From assembly GCA_007922305.1 (NCBI GenBank), contig ML677472.1, positions 124,001 to 188,000 on the forward strand: a stretch of 64,000 nt of DNA, written 5' to 3'. A program made the position numbers and the translations under genes. This document shows, piece after piece, positions 26,968 through 38,509 of this stretch (its first letter is position 1; each line of letters starts with the position of its first letter). This DNA is from Dermatemys mawii (lineage: Eukaryota > Chordata > Testudines > Dermatemydidae). The notes under the pieces were generated by a model, which worked only from the letters and a program-made list of their open reading frames with translations, did not search any database and was not told the DNA's origin.

Positions 26968-27812
26968 ATGTGGCGTGCATTGGATGTCTTCCTTGGCTTC
27001 CAGCTGCTGTCAGGTAAGAAACTGTCTCTGATAAATGTTTTGACTCTAGCCAGTACAGCTTTACTTTAGTGTCTGAGATGAGAAGCTGAACATGGGGAGG
27101 AAAGTGTTTGCTGCAAATGATGGAAGCTTTACAGGAGAAGGCTCCAGTACCAAACTGACAAGAATGTGAAAGAACAAAGGGAGGAAACCTTTGCTAGATG
27201 AGTGGAGAAAGCAAAGAGGGATGCAGAGGAGCTGTTTCCAGATGGCAGGAACTGGGAAGGAGTGGGCTTATGTACCGACTGTGGTAAGGTTGTGTGAAGA
27301 GACTGAGGTCAGACCATTGATAGAAGTGAGGAGAGAGCAGTACAAACATAAGGTCAGTGTGGTGATTAGACCTCACTGTCCATGGAGGCATTTAAAATCA
27401 AAGAAGGAGTTTTGGAACTGGATGCTAAAATGCACATAGACCAGGTGAGGTGTGTTCCATCCTCAATGACCCTCATTCACCCTGTCCCCTCCACTCTCCT
27501 TTGCAGGTCTTTGCAGTGGGGTGACCGTGACGCAGAAGGAGAAGTTTATAGCCATCCAGAATGGGAGCAATGGAAGTATCCCATGTGAACATGATGACAA
27601 AACTTATACTACTGTCCTGTGGTATCAGCAAAAGGCTGCAGAAAGGCAGCTGCAGTTAGTAGCCACCTCTGTAGATGTGAATTCAGCAAAAATAGAAGAT
27701 GAATTCAAACCCAGATATACTGTGGTACGGCCTAAAGTGGAGAACACCTCCCTGACAATCAACCTGGGGATGGCTGAAGACACTGCAATATATTTCTGTG
27801 CAGCAAGTAAAG
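26968..27812 (+). CDS. TRBV gene, type 1, copy A (apparently functional)
   Basis: T-cell receptor beta variable gene; after V-D-J joining it supplies the antigen-recognition domain of TCR beta at the T-cell surface. Leader exon 26968-27013 (46 bp, starting MWRALDVFLGF), GTAAG donor, 493-bp intron, V exon 27507-27812 after CTCCTTTGCAG. The spliced frame is open. V-domain landmarks: Cys23 in SIPCEHDD, FR2 VLWYQQK with Trp41, and DTAIYFCAASK with Cys104. A 23-bp-spacer RSS follows at once. The acceptor is duplicated (TTTGCAG occurs again 10 bp inside the exon); only the first keeps frame. TRB rather than another TCR locus is inferred from linkage to trypsinogen genes; V subgroup numbering is not possible. 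Confidence 0.88.
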
Positions 27813-27851
27813 CACAGTGAGAGCTTCATACCTCAACGATGTACAATAACC
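27813..27851 (+). other. 23-RSS of TRBV copy A
   Basis: Heptamer CACAGTG (27813-27819), a 23-bp spacer and nonamer ACAATAACC (27843-27851). The heptamer is consensus. The RAG recombinase would join this V to a 12-RSS segment. Confidence 0.92.
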
Positions 27852-29315
27852 CACCAGTGCTGCTTGTCCCTTGCAACACACACTCCTCAGGCACAGCCAC
27901 ACACAGAAATGGTGTGACAGGGAACAGAGATGTCACTTAGCACTTAACAATGGTGAAGAGTACCTAGTCACCAGCTGTGGAAGCCAAGCTCTTTAGTTAG
28001 CCAGAGGCAGAAACAGAGCAGTGCAAACTTCCTTTCCCCACACACATACCACAACATGAATGTGCTGCTTAGTCGCTGCCCTGAGGGTACCACAACTACA
28101 AGGGAGAGTGTCATTTGCCAGGGAGTCAGTGTAGTCCAATGAACTGGGACTCCAGACACTTGGGCTCTGCTCCCACATCTACAACTGACTTGCCTCATGA
28201 ACTTGAACAGGTCACTTAGTCTCCCTGTGCCTCCAATTCCCCTTGTAAAACAGAACAAATGAGCTCACCTACCTTTGGAAAGTGCTTGGAGATTAAATCT
28301 GATAAGTGTTAATTAGCAGTGACAGTAGGAGTAAATTCAGTCTATGGGACATTCAGGCTTTGGCCAACTAAAGAAAGAGACTCTGCTTTATGGACACCTG
28401 TCTCAGCTGGAACTGGGCTGAGAGCCAGCAAATGGTTTCACACAGTCTAACACTGTAATGATTTAAGTCATGACTGAGTGGAGGCTGTTAAGTGCTGTGG
28501 AATGTTGTTACTGCTGCTGTGTTATTAGTTCTTGGAGTCAGCTGCACTACCAGACAGTGGAGCATGTTGATTCAGCAGACCTGGATGTTACTCATGAAGA
28601 AAGACCACAGACTTTGGTGGCAAAGGCACTCGGCCACATTTATTGTTGATACTAGTGCCCCATAGTGCACATTTATTGTTGATACTAGTGCCCCATACAG
28701 GTACAACACAGGTACATGTATGCCCATGACAATGGTACCATCTCATTCAGTGCACCAGAACAATGTACCCTTGGCTGGACAAAGGTGCCCCTGCTATAAC
28801 TTCTCCTTTCATATACTGATACAAACAAGCTGCGTATTACACTCCTGATCCTTTTTGTACCTGCTAGTTCAAACAAAACATCCTTATCTTTTATCCTGGC
28901 ATCCCATGTCTTATGCATGTGTTTAAATATTTACTCGAGAACTCTGGGTTTTGTTGTACCATCCTCTCTGGTCAGGGGAGGTTAGCCTACTTGGCTTAAC
29001 TTACTTGGTTAGCCAAAACCTACTGTGTTGTTATTTTGCCAAGGCCAGGCCTACTCTGGTTCATCACCTTTAGGTCATACTGTTAGTTATGCCTATGGCT
29101 CCAACAAGGCCTCCAACAGGCCAGGTGGGAACTGATGAGCTAGAGGAAAGGTTCTGTAAGCCATTCTCAGCATCTCTTTCCCAAAGGAGCTTTGCCCCAT
29201 TATACGCTTGCCTTGCATCACAGCCATCAGCATCTCCTCCATACCCCACCATAGGGATACACCAGTGGAATGACTTTGTTAGATTCCAGGAAATAAATAA
29301 TGCCAAGAACAATGT
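27852..29315. repeat. 3' flank of type 1 cassette A with an insertion
   Basis: Aligns with 38011-38509 plus 39171-39455 (copy B) and with 55334-56105 (copy C). Copy A alone has about 640 extra bases between roughly 28480 and 29125, including a 33-bp direct repeat pair (28635-28667 and 28668-28700). The extra DNA looks like a mobile-element remnant, but its ends and class are unclear. No gene. Confidence 0.65.
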
Positions 29316-30377
29316 TGTGACGGTGTATCCCATAAGGCTTTATGGGGAGATGCTTATAAATGTATATATGATACAACTGGAACATGGTTTTGCTACATAC
29401 GCCATGTAACATATCTATGTAAAGGTAATGATCTACTGGATCTGTTCATCCTATTTGTATGTATGTGTCATTTTTGTACTCGAAGTTATAAATATTGGCT
29501 ATGTACGTGGTTAATTTTAAATAGCCTCAGTGAAGCAGCTGGGCAGCTTTCTGAGAAGGAACCATTCTCAGTAAATGCCCAATCAAAAACTCATCAAGCC
29601 AACAATGAACTTGGGAGACGCCAATCCACATCTGAGCTTTCCCAGGAATGTGTCTTGACTGGTAAGGAACTCAGTCTTGCAGAGACATGTGATTCGTCCA
29701 TGTGATTCCAGATCTTCATTTTGTGATTGGATTCTATACAAGAGGAAAGGAGAGGGGCTCCACCCACAAGGGAAAGGCTATTTAAGCCCCTGGGAAATCC
29801 CTCCATTTTGTCTTCAGCTGTCTTAAGAGTGATCGCTGGACCCAGGCTAAAGAGAGTTTAACCTGTAAGAAGAAACATCTCTGAGAGTGAGGCTTTTACT
29901 GTATTAGAGAGAGATCTGCGTGTTTTGTTTTATTTTATTTGGTATTTCACTTTGTTCTGTCTGTTACTACTTGGAACCACTTAAATCCTACTTTCTGTCT
30001 TTATTAAAATAACTTTTTACTTATTAATTAACCTGGAGTATGTGTTAGTACTGGGGAAGGGTGGAAACAGCTGTGCATGTCTCTCTATCAGTGTTTTAGA
30101 GGGTGAACAATCTATGAGTTTATCCTGTATAAGCTTTATACAGTGTAAAACGGATTTATTCAGGGTTTGGAGCCAATGAGAGTTGAGCATCTGAGTGCTA
30201 AAGGCAGGAACACTTCCTAACCTGGGTCTGAGTTTTCAGCAAGCTAGCAAGTCTGACTCAAACCAGACAGGATTTCTGGAGTCCCAAGCTGCCAGGGCAG
30301 GAAAACAGAAGCAGGAGCAGTCTTGGCACATCAGCTGGCAGCTCCTAAGGGGGTTTCTGTGATCCCAACCCATCACA
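29316..30377 (+). mobile_element. Solo LTR, 1062 bp, with 5-bp target duplication
   Basis: Begins TGTGACGG, ends CATCACA and is flanked by AATGT on both sides (29311-29315 and 30378-30382). Cassettes B and C have the uninterrupted site (AAGAACAATGTAACTGGGTC and AAGAACAAGGTAACTGGGTC). It contains a TATTTAAG TATA-like block near 29780 and an AATAAA-free T-rich polyadenylation-side region. No internal coding region remains. It is unrelated in sequence to the LTR at 3518 and 38510. Confidence 0.88.
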
Positions 30378-30382
30378 AATGT

Positions 30383-31913
30383 AATAGGGTCACTTGCCTC
30401 TGAAGGTTTGGAGAGATTGGAGTTAGCCACCTCTGGCTACTGAATGAACTACAACCAAGGAGATCAGGTGATTACCCTGTAAAGAGAGACAGAACACTGC
30501 AGAGAACTGAGGGTGCTCAGGAGGGTGTGGCAGAGACTAAGGAAAAGCTCCTTCAGGGAAGACCCTGTGATCAGAGCAGATGCCCCAGGTAGGAGGGCTG
30601 GGAATAGCCTGCTATGACTGGAGGAAGACACTGACACCAGGGCAGTTTGAAGAAGACAGGTTCAGCCAAGCTCTGAGTAGTGATTGATTTGGTGATCTCC
30701 CAGCTCTGGGGAGGAGGGCTCGTGACTCCCAACCAAAGCAAAGAGAGACACTGAAGCGGGCTTGGAACCTGCAGAGCCAGTGTGTACCCAGAGGACTGAA
30801 TAAATTGGACCCCAGGAGGGGAATGTTTAAATTATCTCAGAGTTCAGGGTGTGGACTTTGTCTAAGAAGCCTCTGAACCAGTGCCATGGAGCCCAATTCA
30901 GTCCATGTGTTCTCTGATCAGATGACCATTTAGGCCTGTCACTGTGTAGTCACCCCTGTATTTATGTCACATAGACCCCTTGACTTGCAGGGGATATGTC
31001 TCTTCCCAGGAAAATCAGATCATTGCTCCCGAGGGCGGAGAGGAAGGTTCACAGGCCCCTCTGGCACAGCAGCTGCATCTGTGAGTGTAGGAGCCTGGAA
31101 ACAAATCACAAATAGATCCTGTCTACAGTTTCCTTGTGTAGGGGACGAACCATCCCTACAGAGCAAAACTGTGTAAAACCCAATGCAAGGGGAGTATCCT
31201 TGCTCAGTGGGACAGAGATGGGGATGCACATACTTTGATTCATGGTGATTTGTTTCATGGTAGCAAGTCATTGGCTGAGACATGACTCTCCATCCCCGCG
31301 AAAGATCTCTCAGTGTGAGGAAAGTATTTGTTCAAATGTACTCAAAGAGAAGCCTGAGTGACAATGAATCAATGTATATAAAAAACTACTAATGAATTTA
31401 AAACTAATTTGCTAAATAACTCGGTGTTACCATTTGAGTTTTGCCTCAATTTGTTTGAAAAATATCCCTGAATTTCCAAAATATTCCACAGATTCTGAGG
31501 AGAAAATTGTGGAAAACAAGAAATATTTCCATAACCCTAGTACTTCAACAATAAAACTTCAATACGCTCACCACATGGCCGAGTCGTTCAGGAATGGAAA
31601 GAAAGAATAACTTCTACTACACTAGTGGGGACAGAATGCAATAACATGAGCTAGGATTTGTTCGGGAGCCAGGGTTAACACCTCTGAATCTCTTCTATAA
31701 AGTGCTGAAGAAATGATTGTGACCATGAATGCTCAGGAGACCAGTTTTGCAAGTCATCTAGGAGAACATTATACACCATTCCAATTTCTCCCCTACCCAG
31801 GTTTTCACAGGGGAAGTCATAGGAGGGAGAGGGGCTCCGGCCTCATCACTTCCTGTCACCCTCATAAAAACCAAGGGGTAAGCAAGAGAGAAGAATAAAA
31901 TTCACTGGCAAAA
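30383..31913. repeat. Spacer between type 1 and type 2 V genes, cassette 1
   Basis: Repeated, with changes, at 40586-41018, 50716-51430 and 56106-56905 (first part), while 31300-31913 repeats at 45800-46417. No open exon was recognised. The block at 31000-31290 is conserved in three cassettes without an explained function. Confidence 0.7.
31863..31870 (+). promoter_or_regulatory. TATA-like element of TRBV type 2, copy D
   Basis: CATAAAAA 44-51 bp upstream of the leader ATG, preserved in copy E, just after a TCACTTCCTGTCA stretch that could serve as a V-beta promoter element. Tentative. Confidence 0.35.
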
Positions 31914-32859
31914 ATGTTGAGATTGCTGCTACTTCTGGTGCCAGGTAAGAACCTAGAAATTCTACCCCAAGCCTGGTGCACTGGCACAGCACCGCTTCCC
32001 TACAGATACGCACAGGCCAGGAGATCAGTGAAGATGTTTGAAGAGTTCTGGGACCCTGATGCAAAAGAGACATCAACAAACTGGAGAGAGATCTGAGAGT
32101 ATCAGTGGGAGTCTTGGGGGCATCTGTTGAAGAAGGGTTAATGGAATTAAATCTGTACGGCTCAGCCAAACTGCTAGTTAGACGAGAAGTAGGTACTATG
32201 ACACAACTATTTGGAGGGATACATGTCTGTCAAGGAGGAAGAAGAATTGTTTTGGGTGGGACAGAGTTATGTAACTAGGGGTAAATGGTGTAAAAGGGGG
32301 AAATATCAGTCCAGAACCCAGGAAATCCTTCCTAACCATGAGTCTGTGCTAGGCTGTGCAGTAGTCTCCTAAGGGAAGAGGAAGAAAAACCATGGATTTT
32401 GTACTTGGAAAATGGACTTATAAGTTCATGGAGATGATGCTGTTGGGAGCAATCCTACACTGGCTGAGGGAGAGGGAGGAAGTCAGAATATGATTTTAAA
32501 GGACTTTTACATCTCTAATTTCTAGGATTTTTGTCTCTGTTTCTCTCACACAGGCTTGGGATGGAAGTCCTCATTTCTCAGTTCCCAAGAACAGCACCCC
32601 AGAAACCTGGAGAAACCATAAAGATAACCTGTGTTCAGAATAAAACCAGCTATACTTACATGTACTGGTACGTGCAGCTCCAGGGAGAAGGTCCAAGGTT
32701 AATAGCCTGAGGTGTGGACGGGTCCAATGCTACTTTTGAGAAGCAGTATAATGCATCCAACTTTCCAATCACTAGACCCAATAGAAGGATTTCTTTCATA
32801 AGCATTGTGGATCTGATAACCCAGGATTCAGCTAATTACTTCTGTGCTGCTAGTGAGCA
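31914..32859 (+). pseudogene. TRBV pseudogene, type 2, copy D
   Basis: Leader exon 31914-31944 (MLRLLLLLVP) with a good GTAAG donor, then V exon 32554-32859. Compared with the intact copy E (46418-47373), the V exon has lost one base within its first ten (GGCTTGGG against GGCTCTGGG), shifting the frame, and has a TGA where E reads a Gln codon in FR2-CDR2 (32708-32710, after RLIA). The cysteines, WYVQL and YFCAASE are still legible. The RSS is intact, so the segment could rearrange but not productively. Confidence 0.88.
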
Positions 32860-32898
32860 CACAGTGCTTTGAGGAGATCAACAACTCATTCAGAAACT
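32860..32898 (+). other. 23-RSS of TRBV copy D
   Basis: Heptamer CACAGTG (32860-32866), 23-bp spacer, nonamer TCAGAAACT (32890-32898), identical in heptamer and nonamer to copy E. Confidence 0.82.
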
Positions 32899-33539
32899 TG
32901 CCCTGCAAATGAGAGACATCTGACAACAATGGAAGAGAGAGAGAGAGATGCTGATGGGACAAAGCACACCTGGCTTCCAAACCACAGAGGCATTGTTCGC
33001 TTCCCATGGAAACAGACCTTTTGCAGCTGTCAGCGGTATGCCAACTAAAAGACCCCCTGTAGCCTGTATTTTTCAGGGGAACAGTTTTATTCTGTGTTAT
33101 TTTCTGAGTTTTCTATTTGAATTAATAAACTGAAGAAAGACCTGAAAGATATTTAGGCATTAGTCCCTCCTTGAACTTTCAGGCCAGCATTTCTACAAAC
33201 CAATAAAATATTGTAGAATACAATGCTAGATGCAACCACTGGGGATTAGCATTGAAGTACAATGGGCTCCTCTCTCTTTCTCTCTTTGTGAATGTGTATG
33301 TGTTTTGTGTGCAACTGGTTTTCACTTTTGTAATGTCCAAGTGACTCTATGAATCCTAGTTTATATTATGTATGGATTGGAGGCCAGTAACTTTCCCTGT
33401 CACAGAAGCACAATTGTTTACACTAACGTCCAAGTTTGATCTTGGAACTAAACTCATTTATTCTTATTTTTTTATGACAGAAACACATCAAGGACTCAAG
33501 ATCAAGCCTCCACTTTGCCAGGCCTTGTACAAACCCATA
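32899..33539. other. 3' flank of TRBV copy D
   Basis: Positions 32899-33160 match the flank of copy E (47413-47680). Beyond that no feature is recognised. A short CT-rich simple repeat lies near 33270. Confidence 0.65.
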
Positions 33540-33547
33540 GTAAGAGA

Positions 33548-33669
33548 TAGGGTGACCAGATATCCCGATTTTATAGAGACAGTCCCGATTCTGGGGTCTT
33601 TTTCTTATATAGGCTCCTATTACCCCCTACTCCATCCTGATTTTTCACACTTGCTGTCTGGTCACCCTA
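33548..33669. mobile_element. Complete 122-bp hAT-type MITE
   Basis: Terminal inverted repeats TAGGGTGACCAGA and CTGGTCACCCTA, with a perfect 8-bp target duplication GTAAGAGA at 33540-33547 and 33670-33677. A second complete copy lies at 60414-60541 and a half copy at 7208-7289. Confidence 0.93.
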
Positions 33670-33677
33670 GTAAGAGA

Positions 33678-35454
33678 CTGGTCCCTGCTCTGAAGAGCTC
33701 AAAATTTGAACAGACAAGACAGACAAAGGCTGAGGGGAGAAATAGAAAACCAGAGAGGGAGACTGGCCTGCATGGCCTCCTTCTCCTCTGATGGCTGAGA
33801 GGGAGCAGGAGTCCTTGATACAACCTCCTGACTATCTTGCAGAGCTGGTAGAAAGGATACCATGAGAGGGAACAGACATATGGCACTTTCTCTATCATAT
33901 AGGAGGCTCTCTACATGTTACAGTCTTGTGGATTATTCTAGGACTGGCATCCAATATCCTCTTTGGCTTGGAGACTGGGAATGGGACAGTCGTTCTTGGT
34001 TCCCATCAGCTGACGCATATAATAAGATCGGATTTTCTCTCATGCCTATTGGGGTGCTCCAGCTCCCAGCCAGGAGACACCAGTTCTGAGGCCACTGAAG
34101 AAACAGGGGGAAACTCCTGTGAGAAAAATAATTAATGAAACCTTTTTGAGACCTAATAGGAAGTTTTGGTTAATTCTTACATCTTGGGTTGAGATCTATC
34201 CATAGTGGCCTATTGCAGTGAGCAACTGTCACCCAAGGGGATGTGGTGGAGGCCCCATTACTTGAGACATTGAATATTGGTCCAGAAAAAGCGTTGCTCT
34301 ATGGTCTGCAAGAGCTTTTCTGGCTCTGGCTTCTCTGATTCATTTACTTCTTTTCTACTGTCTACTCAGTTTGTGATTTCACCAGGCAGTAATTTGCAGG
34401 AACTAAATCATTGGTTCAGCACTAGGCAGCTGATAGAAGAAACTAGACCTGATGGAGGAAGGTGAAATTAGATTTCAGCAGGTGATGTCACTAACAAGGG
34501 CTAGGTGGTGGCTGCTTGTGGGTCTGCAAGACAGATCCCCAAGAAGAAAATCTGATGTGGTCTCTAACTGCCCATTTCATTTTGTCTTAGGTGACTCAAA
34601 TGTTCAAAAGTTTAGGATCTCAAAGGTGAATCTGAAAACCAGCTATAGGCATCTGAAAGATCTGAACACCTAGACAAGAGGAATTACTTTGGATGGGTAC
34701 AAAGGGGCCATAACTTGGAGGAAATAAGATTAAATTGGATGGGGAAAAAATGTAGGCTAGACAATCAGGAAACATTTCCTCAGATTGAAGTCTTATTGGG
34801 GTGTGGAATAATGTACCCCAGGGAAATGGTGGAATCCCCATAATTTAAAAGTAAGCGTAGATAAAATCCAAGAAAATATACTGTAGGGAAAAACCCTATT
34901 CTTTCTTGGGGTGGGAAGAGCAAGATGTGAGTTTTCCCCAACTCTAATTTCTATGATTTTATAACGTGTCTAGCAATGCACAGGATGGGCTGGAAAAACT
35001 GATTTTTTTTTCTTTTCTAGACTAGAAATGGCTCAGGTTACAGCCATTGGGGTGTTTTCTCCTTTGTAAAGTTCTGGAAATAACGATGCTCCATTATTTT
35101 TCATCATCAGTGTCATGGTAAATACACAGTAACAAAAAGCTTTTCTCTTACTGGTGCATATTGGTGCAGGGAAAAGTGTTAAGACATGACAGCTCCCAGA
35201 GAATGAACCATAATCTTTAACCTGAACATACATACATCCTTTTGCTTCCATTGACATTTGATGAGCCCTCAACACAGTTCTCCTTCACCTCTCTGGAATT
35301 GGCTCTCTCTCCTACAGTATGTAAACTGTATGTCAGAGACATGTATAATTAAATAAATATATTAGTAGACTGTAATTGAGCCATCTCCTGTATTTGTAGG
35401 GCAGAGTCCCCTTTCGTGCCTGACTAATGTATCTCTGCTCCTTTCCCCCTTGCT
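33678..35454. other. Intergenic stretch, no gene
   Basis: No exon, RNA gene or recognisable transposon end was seen. Open frames here lack V, protease or transposon signatures. Confidence 0.55.
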
Positions 35455-35765
35455 CAGACAGGTGCTGAGGTTGGAGACTTCATCTCGTAATGGCCAAGAG
35501 CAGCAATCCAGGAACAAGGGGAGGCTGTGACCCAAATGACACTGCCCACACAAACACATTTGGTTCCAGCAACCCCAGAGAGAAGGTCTCAAGATAATAG
35601 TCATTATACTGGGTCACGTCTCTCTTATGACAAAGACTTTGATGAGAGCAAGTTCTCGATCAGCAGGGGGGAAAAAAGGGCTTTTCTGCCATTACTGTGA
35701 AGACCGTGAGAGCAAGGGACGCAGCAACCTATTTCTGTATGGCCAGTGAGCAAACACTGGTGTGA
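35455..35765 (+). pseudogene. TRBV type 3 pseudogene (second copy)
   Basis: A V exon relic after a polypyrimidine tract and CAG (about 35460). Broken frames show SYDKDFDESKFSIS (FR3 start) and DAATYFCMASEQ (FR3 end with Cys104), while FR1-FR2 is frameshifted and the conserved first Cys is not readable. A run of extra bases (GGGGGGAAAAAAGGG) disrupts FR3. The downstream RSS is decayed: AACACTG-like heptamer and CAAAAACTT-like nonamer. It cannot encode a receptor. Its remains at 24960-25125 show the same gene in the neighbouring cassette. Confidence 0.75.
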
Positions 35766-37143
35766 GCGGATCAGTGATTCAAGCAAAAACTTGTCCTCCT
35801 CTTAATGAGGGAGATCAAGGAGGGCGGGGTGCAGTGAGTGAGAGAGATGCTGTGAGATCCACTTGCACCTGAGATCATACTTCAAAACTATGAACAACAG
35901 CAGCATTGTCAGTGACAATAGTTATGGAACTGAATTTAGGCACTCAGATACTCCTGAGACTGGTGCTAGACAGAGAGTAACAACTAACAGAGGCATCAAT
36001 CCTCCTGCATAAACTGGACCTGGGGACAGAAATAATATTAATATTTAACAAATAATTGCTCCTCCACACACCTGTATCTCCACTCCATGTACAGTATTGT
36101 GTAAAGAGTATAGTTATGGAGGACTTAACATCTTCCTTTAAGTATTGACCCCTCTCATTAGTCCACTCTACCTCTGTCTGTGCTGCTGGAATTTAATTAA
36201 TCCCCATTGCTGAAGGGCGTTGAATTCCCAGGAAAGGAGAAGAAGCTAGCTGGACGGTGAACAGGGGCCAGTGGGAGCCATGGTCGGTGAACCGGCAAGT
36301 AAACAAACCGGTGGGGCCTGCTAAGGGTGCTTACCCTGTGGTCCCGCATGCCAAGGTTACCAATACCTGGTCTAGACTCTATAGCTTCACTGCTGTGACA
36401 TACAGCCAGTTACTAAGTGTGGAGGAGAATATCTGGACACAGGAGAGATGGGGAGAATCAGAGAGTAGGCTGTCCTTGTCCTACTGGAAACTCTGAGTTT
36501 CCAGATGAAGAGATTATTTAAAGTACCCATGTTTCTCTAGTGTCTTCCATCTTCCTGACAGATCCTAAAGCATGCTGCATTCTAACACTAGGAAATTCCC
36601 ACCTGCCACTGAAAAGTAGCTAATACTGAGATGGAACAAGGCAGCTGTCTTTTGCCATTACTGCTACAAACAGTGTCATGTGACTTTTCCATTTGGAATG
36701 CAAGGGGGATCTAGAGAGGCAGAAAGAGATCAAGATCTGGCCAGGACACAGACAGAGCAGGAAACAGACATATCTTGGAATGCTCATTGTCAGGATCACA
36801 CAAGCTTAATGTAAAAATATTTTCACCGATCAATGTGAAACAGCAGCAAGCTTCATGTAGAGGGAGAGGAGCTGAAGTCACACATTTTACATCAGAATGT
36901 CTAACCACCACAATTCCAATGTGTGCAGATCTGGGCTTGGAGTTTTATCCATAATGGAAAGATAGGCAGCTGCAAACTTCAGATCCACATCTGAGCCCAG
37001 CTTTACTACCTCCCATATTTGCTCTGCCTCATGATTATCAGTTCTTCCCCCTTTTGTGGTTTTACAGAGCTCCGCCTGCTAAAAGCACACAGAACATTGT
37101 TCAATGGAAATGATCACTCTGGCTTGTGTTTGCTGCAGACACC
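35766..37143. repeat. 5' flank of type 1 V gene, copy B, with a hAT end fragment
   Basis: Aligns with 25400-26967. Positions about 36250-36390 hold an extra piece (AACAGGGGCCAGTGGGAGCC to ACCAATACCTGGTCTAGA) related to a piece at about 40118-40277, which looks like the right end of a hAT-type element. No exon. Confidence 0.65.
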
Positions 37144-37971
37144 ATGTGGAGGGATTTGGGTGTCTTCCTTGGCTTCCAACTGCTGTCACGTAAGAAACTG
37201 TCTCTGATCCAGAACAGTAAAGCTTTACACTAACGTCTGAGATGAGAAGCAGAATGTTGGGAGGAGGGTCTTTGCTACTGATGATGAAAGCTTTACAGGA
37301 GAAGGCTCCAGTACCAAACTGACAAGAATGGTACAGGACAAAAGGAGGAAACCTTTGCTAGATGAGTGGCAGAAACAGGGAGGGATACAGAGGAGCTGCT
37401 GCCAGATGGCAGGAACTGGGCAAGAGTGTGCTTATGTACCGAGTATGGTAAGGTTGTGTGAAGAGACTGAGGACAGGCCATTAATAAAAGCAAGGAGAGA
37501 GAAGTACAACGTAAGGTCAGTGAGATGATTAGACCTGTCCATTGAGGTGTTTAAAATCAAAGGAGGAGTTCTGAAATTGGATCCTGAAATGCACATTGAC
37601 CAGAGGAGGTGTGTTCTATCCTCCATGGCCCTCATTCACCCTGTCCCCTCCACTCTCCTTTGCAGGCCTTTGCAGTGGGGTGACGGTGACGCAGAAGGAG
37701 AAGTTTTTAACCATCCAGAACAGAAGCAAGGCAATAATCTCATGTGAACATTATGACAAATCTTATACTACTGTCCTGTGGTATCAACAGAAGGGAGCAC
37801 AAAGGCAGCTACAGTTAGTAGCCATTTCTATAGATGTGAATTTAACAGAAATAGAAAAAGAGTTCAAAACCAGATACACTGTGGCACGGCCAACAATGCT
37901 GAAGAGCTCCCTGACAATCAACCTGGTGATGGCTGGAGACACTGCAGTGTATTTCTGTGCTGTTAGTAAAG
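37144..37971 (+). CDS. TRBV gene, type 1, copy B (apparently functional)
   Basis: Leader exon 37144-37189 (MWRDLGVFLGF), intron of 476 bp, V exon 37666-37971. The frame is open through both exons. Landmarks: ISCEHYDKS with Cys23, VLWYQQK with Trp41 and DTAVYFCAVSK with Cys104; 306-bp V exon, the same length as copy A. The leader ends in C rather than G (CACGTAAG donor), which should still splice but weakens the donor and changes the junction codon to Arg. A consensus-heptamer 23-RSS follows. Probably a usable V gene. Confidence 0.87.
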
Positions 37972-38010
37972 CACAGTGAGAGCTTCATGCCTTGCAGCTG
38001 TGCGATAACC
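37972..38010 (+). other. 23-RSS of TRBV copy B
   Basis: Heptamer CACAGTG (37972-37978), 23-bp spacer, nonamer GCGATAACC (38002-38010), which keeps the core A and CC positions of the copy A nonamer. Confidence 0.9.
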
Positions 38011-38509
38011 CACCAGTGCTGCTGGTGCTTTGCAACACACTCACCTCAGAGCCAGCCACACACAGAAGTGGTGTGACAGGGGACAGAGATTTCACATAGG
38101 ACTTAACAATGGTAAAGGGTGCTAGTCACCAGCTGTGGAAGCCAAGCCTTTTAGTTAGCCAGAGGCAGAGGCAAAACAGTGCAAGATTCCTTTCCCCACA
38201 CACATGAACTTTCACTCCAACATGAACGTGCTGCTTAGTCTCTGCCCTGAGGGTACCACAGATACAAGGGAGACGGTCATTTGTCAGGGACTCAGTGTAG
38301 TCCAATGAACAGGGACTCCAAACACCTGGACTCTGCTCCCACATCTACCACTGACTTGCCCTATGACCTTGGGCTGGTCACTTTGTCTCCCTGTGCCTCT
38401 GATGCCCCTTGAAAAACAGAATGAATGATTCTCACCTACCTTTGGAAAGTGCTTGGAGATGAAATCTGACAAGTCTTCATTAGCAGTGACATTAGGAGTC
38501 TATGGGACT
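38011..38509. repeat. 3' flank of type 1 V gene, copy B
   Basis: Closely matches 27852-28350 and 55334-55825. Non-coding. It is interrupted at 38510 by a solo LTR. Confidence 0.8.

Noticed and set aside
26963..26970. Upstream ATG (26963) as the start of TRBV copy A
   Set aside because: It is out of frame with the V exon; the ATG at 26968 gives the hydrophobic leader shared with copies B and C.
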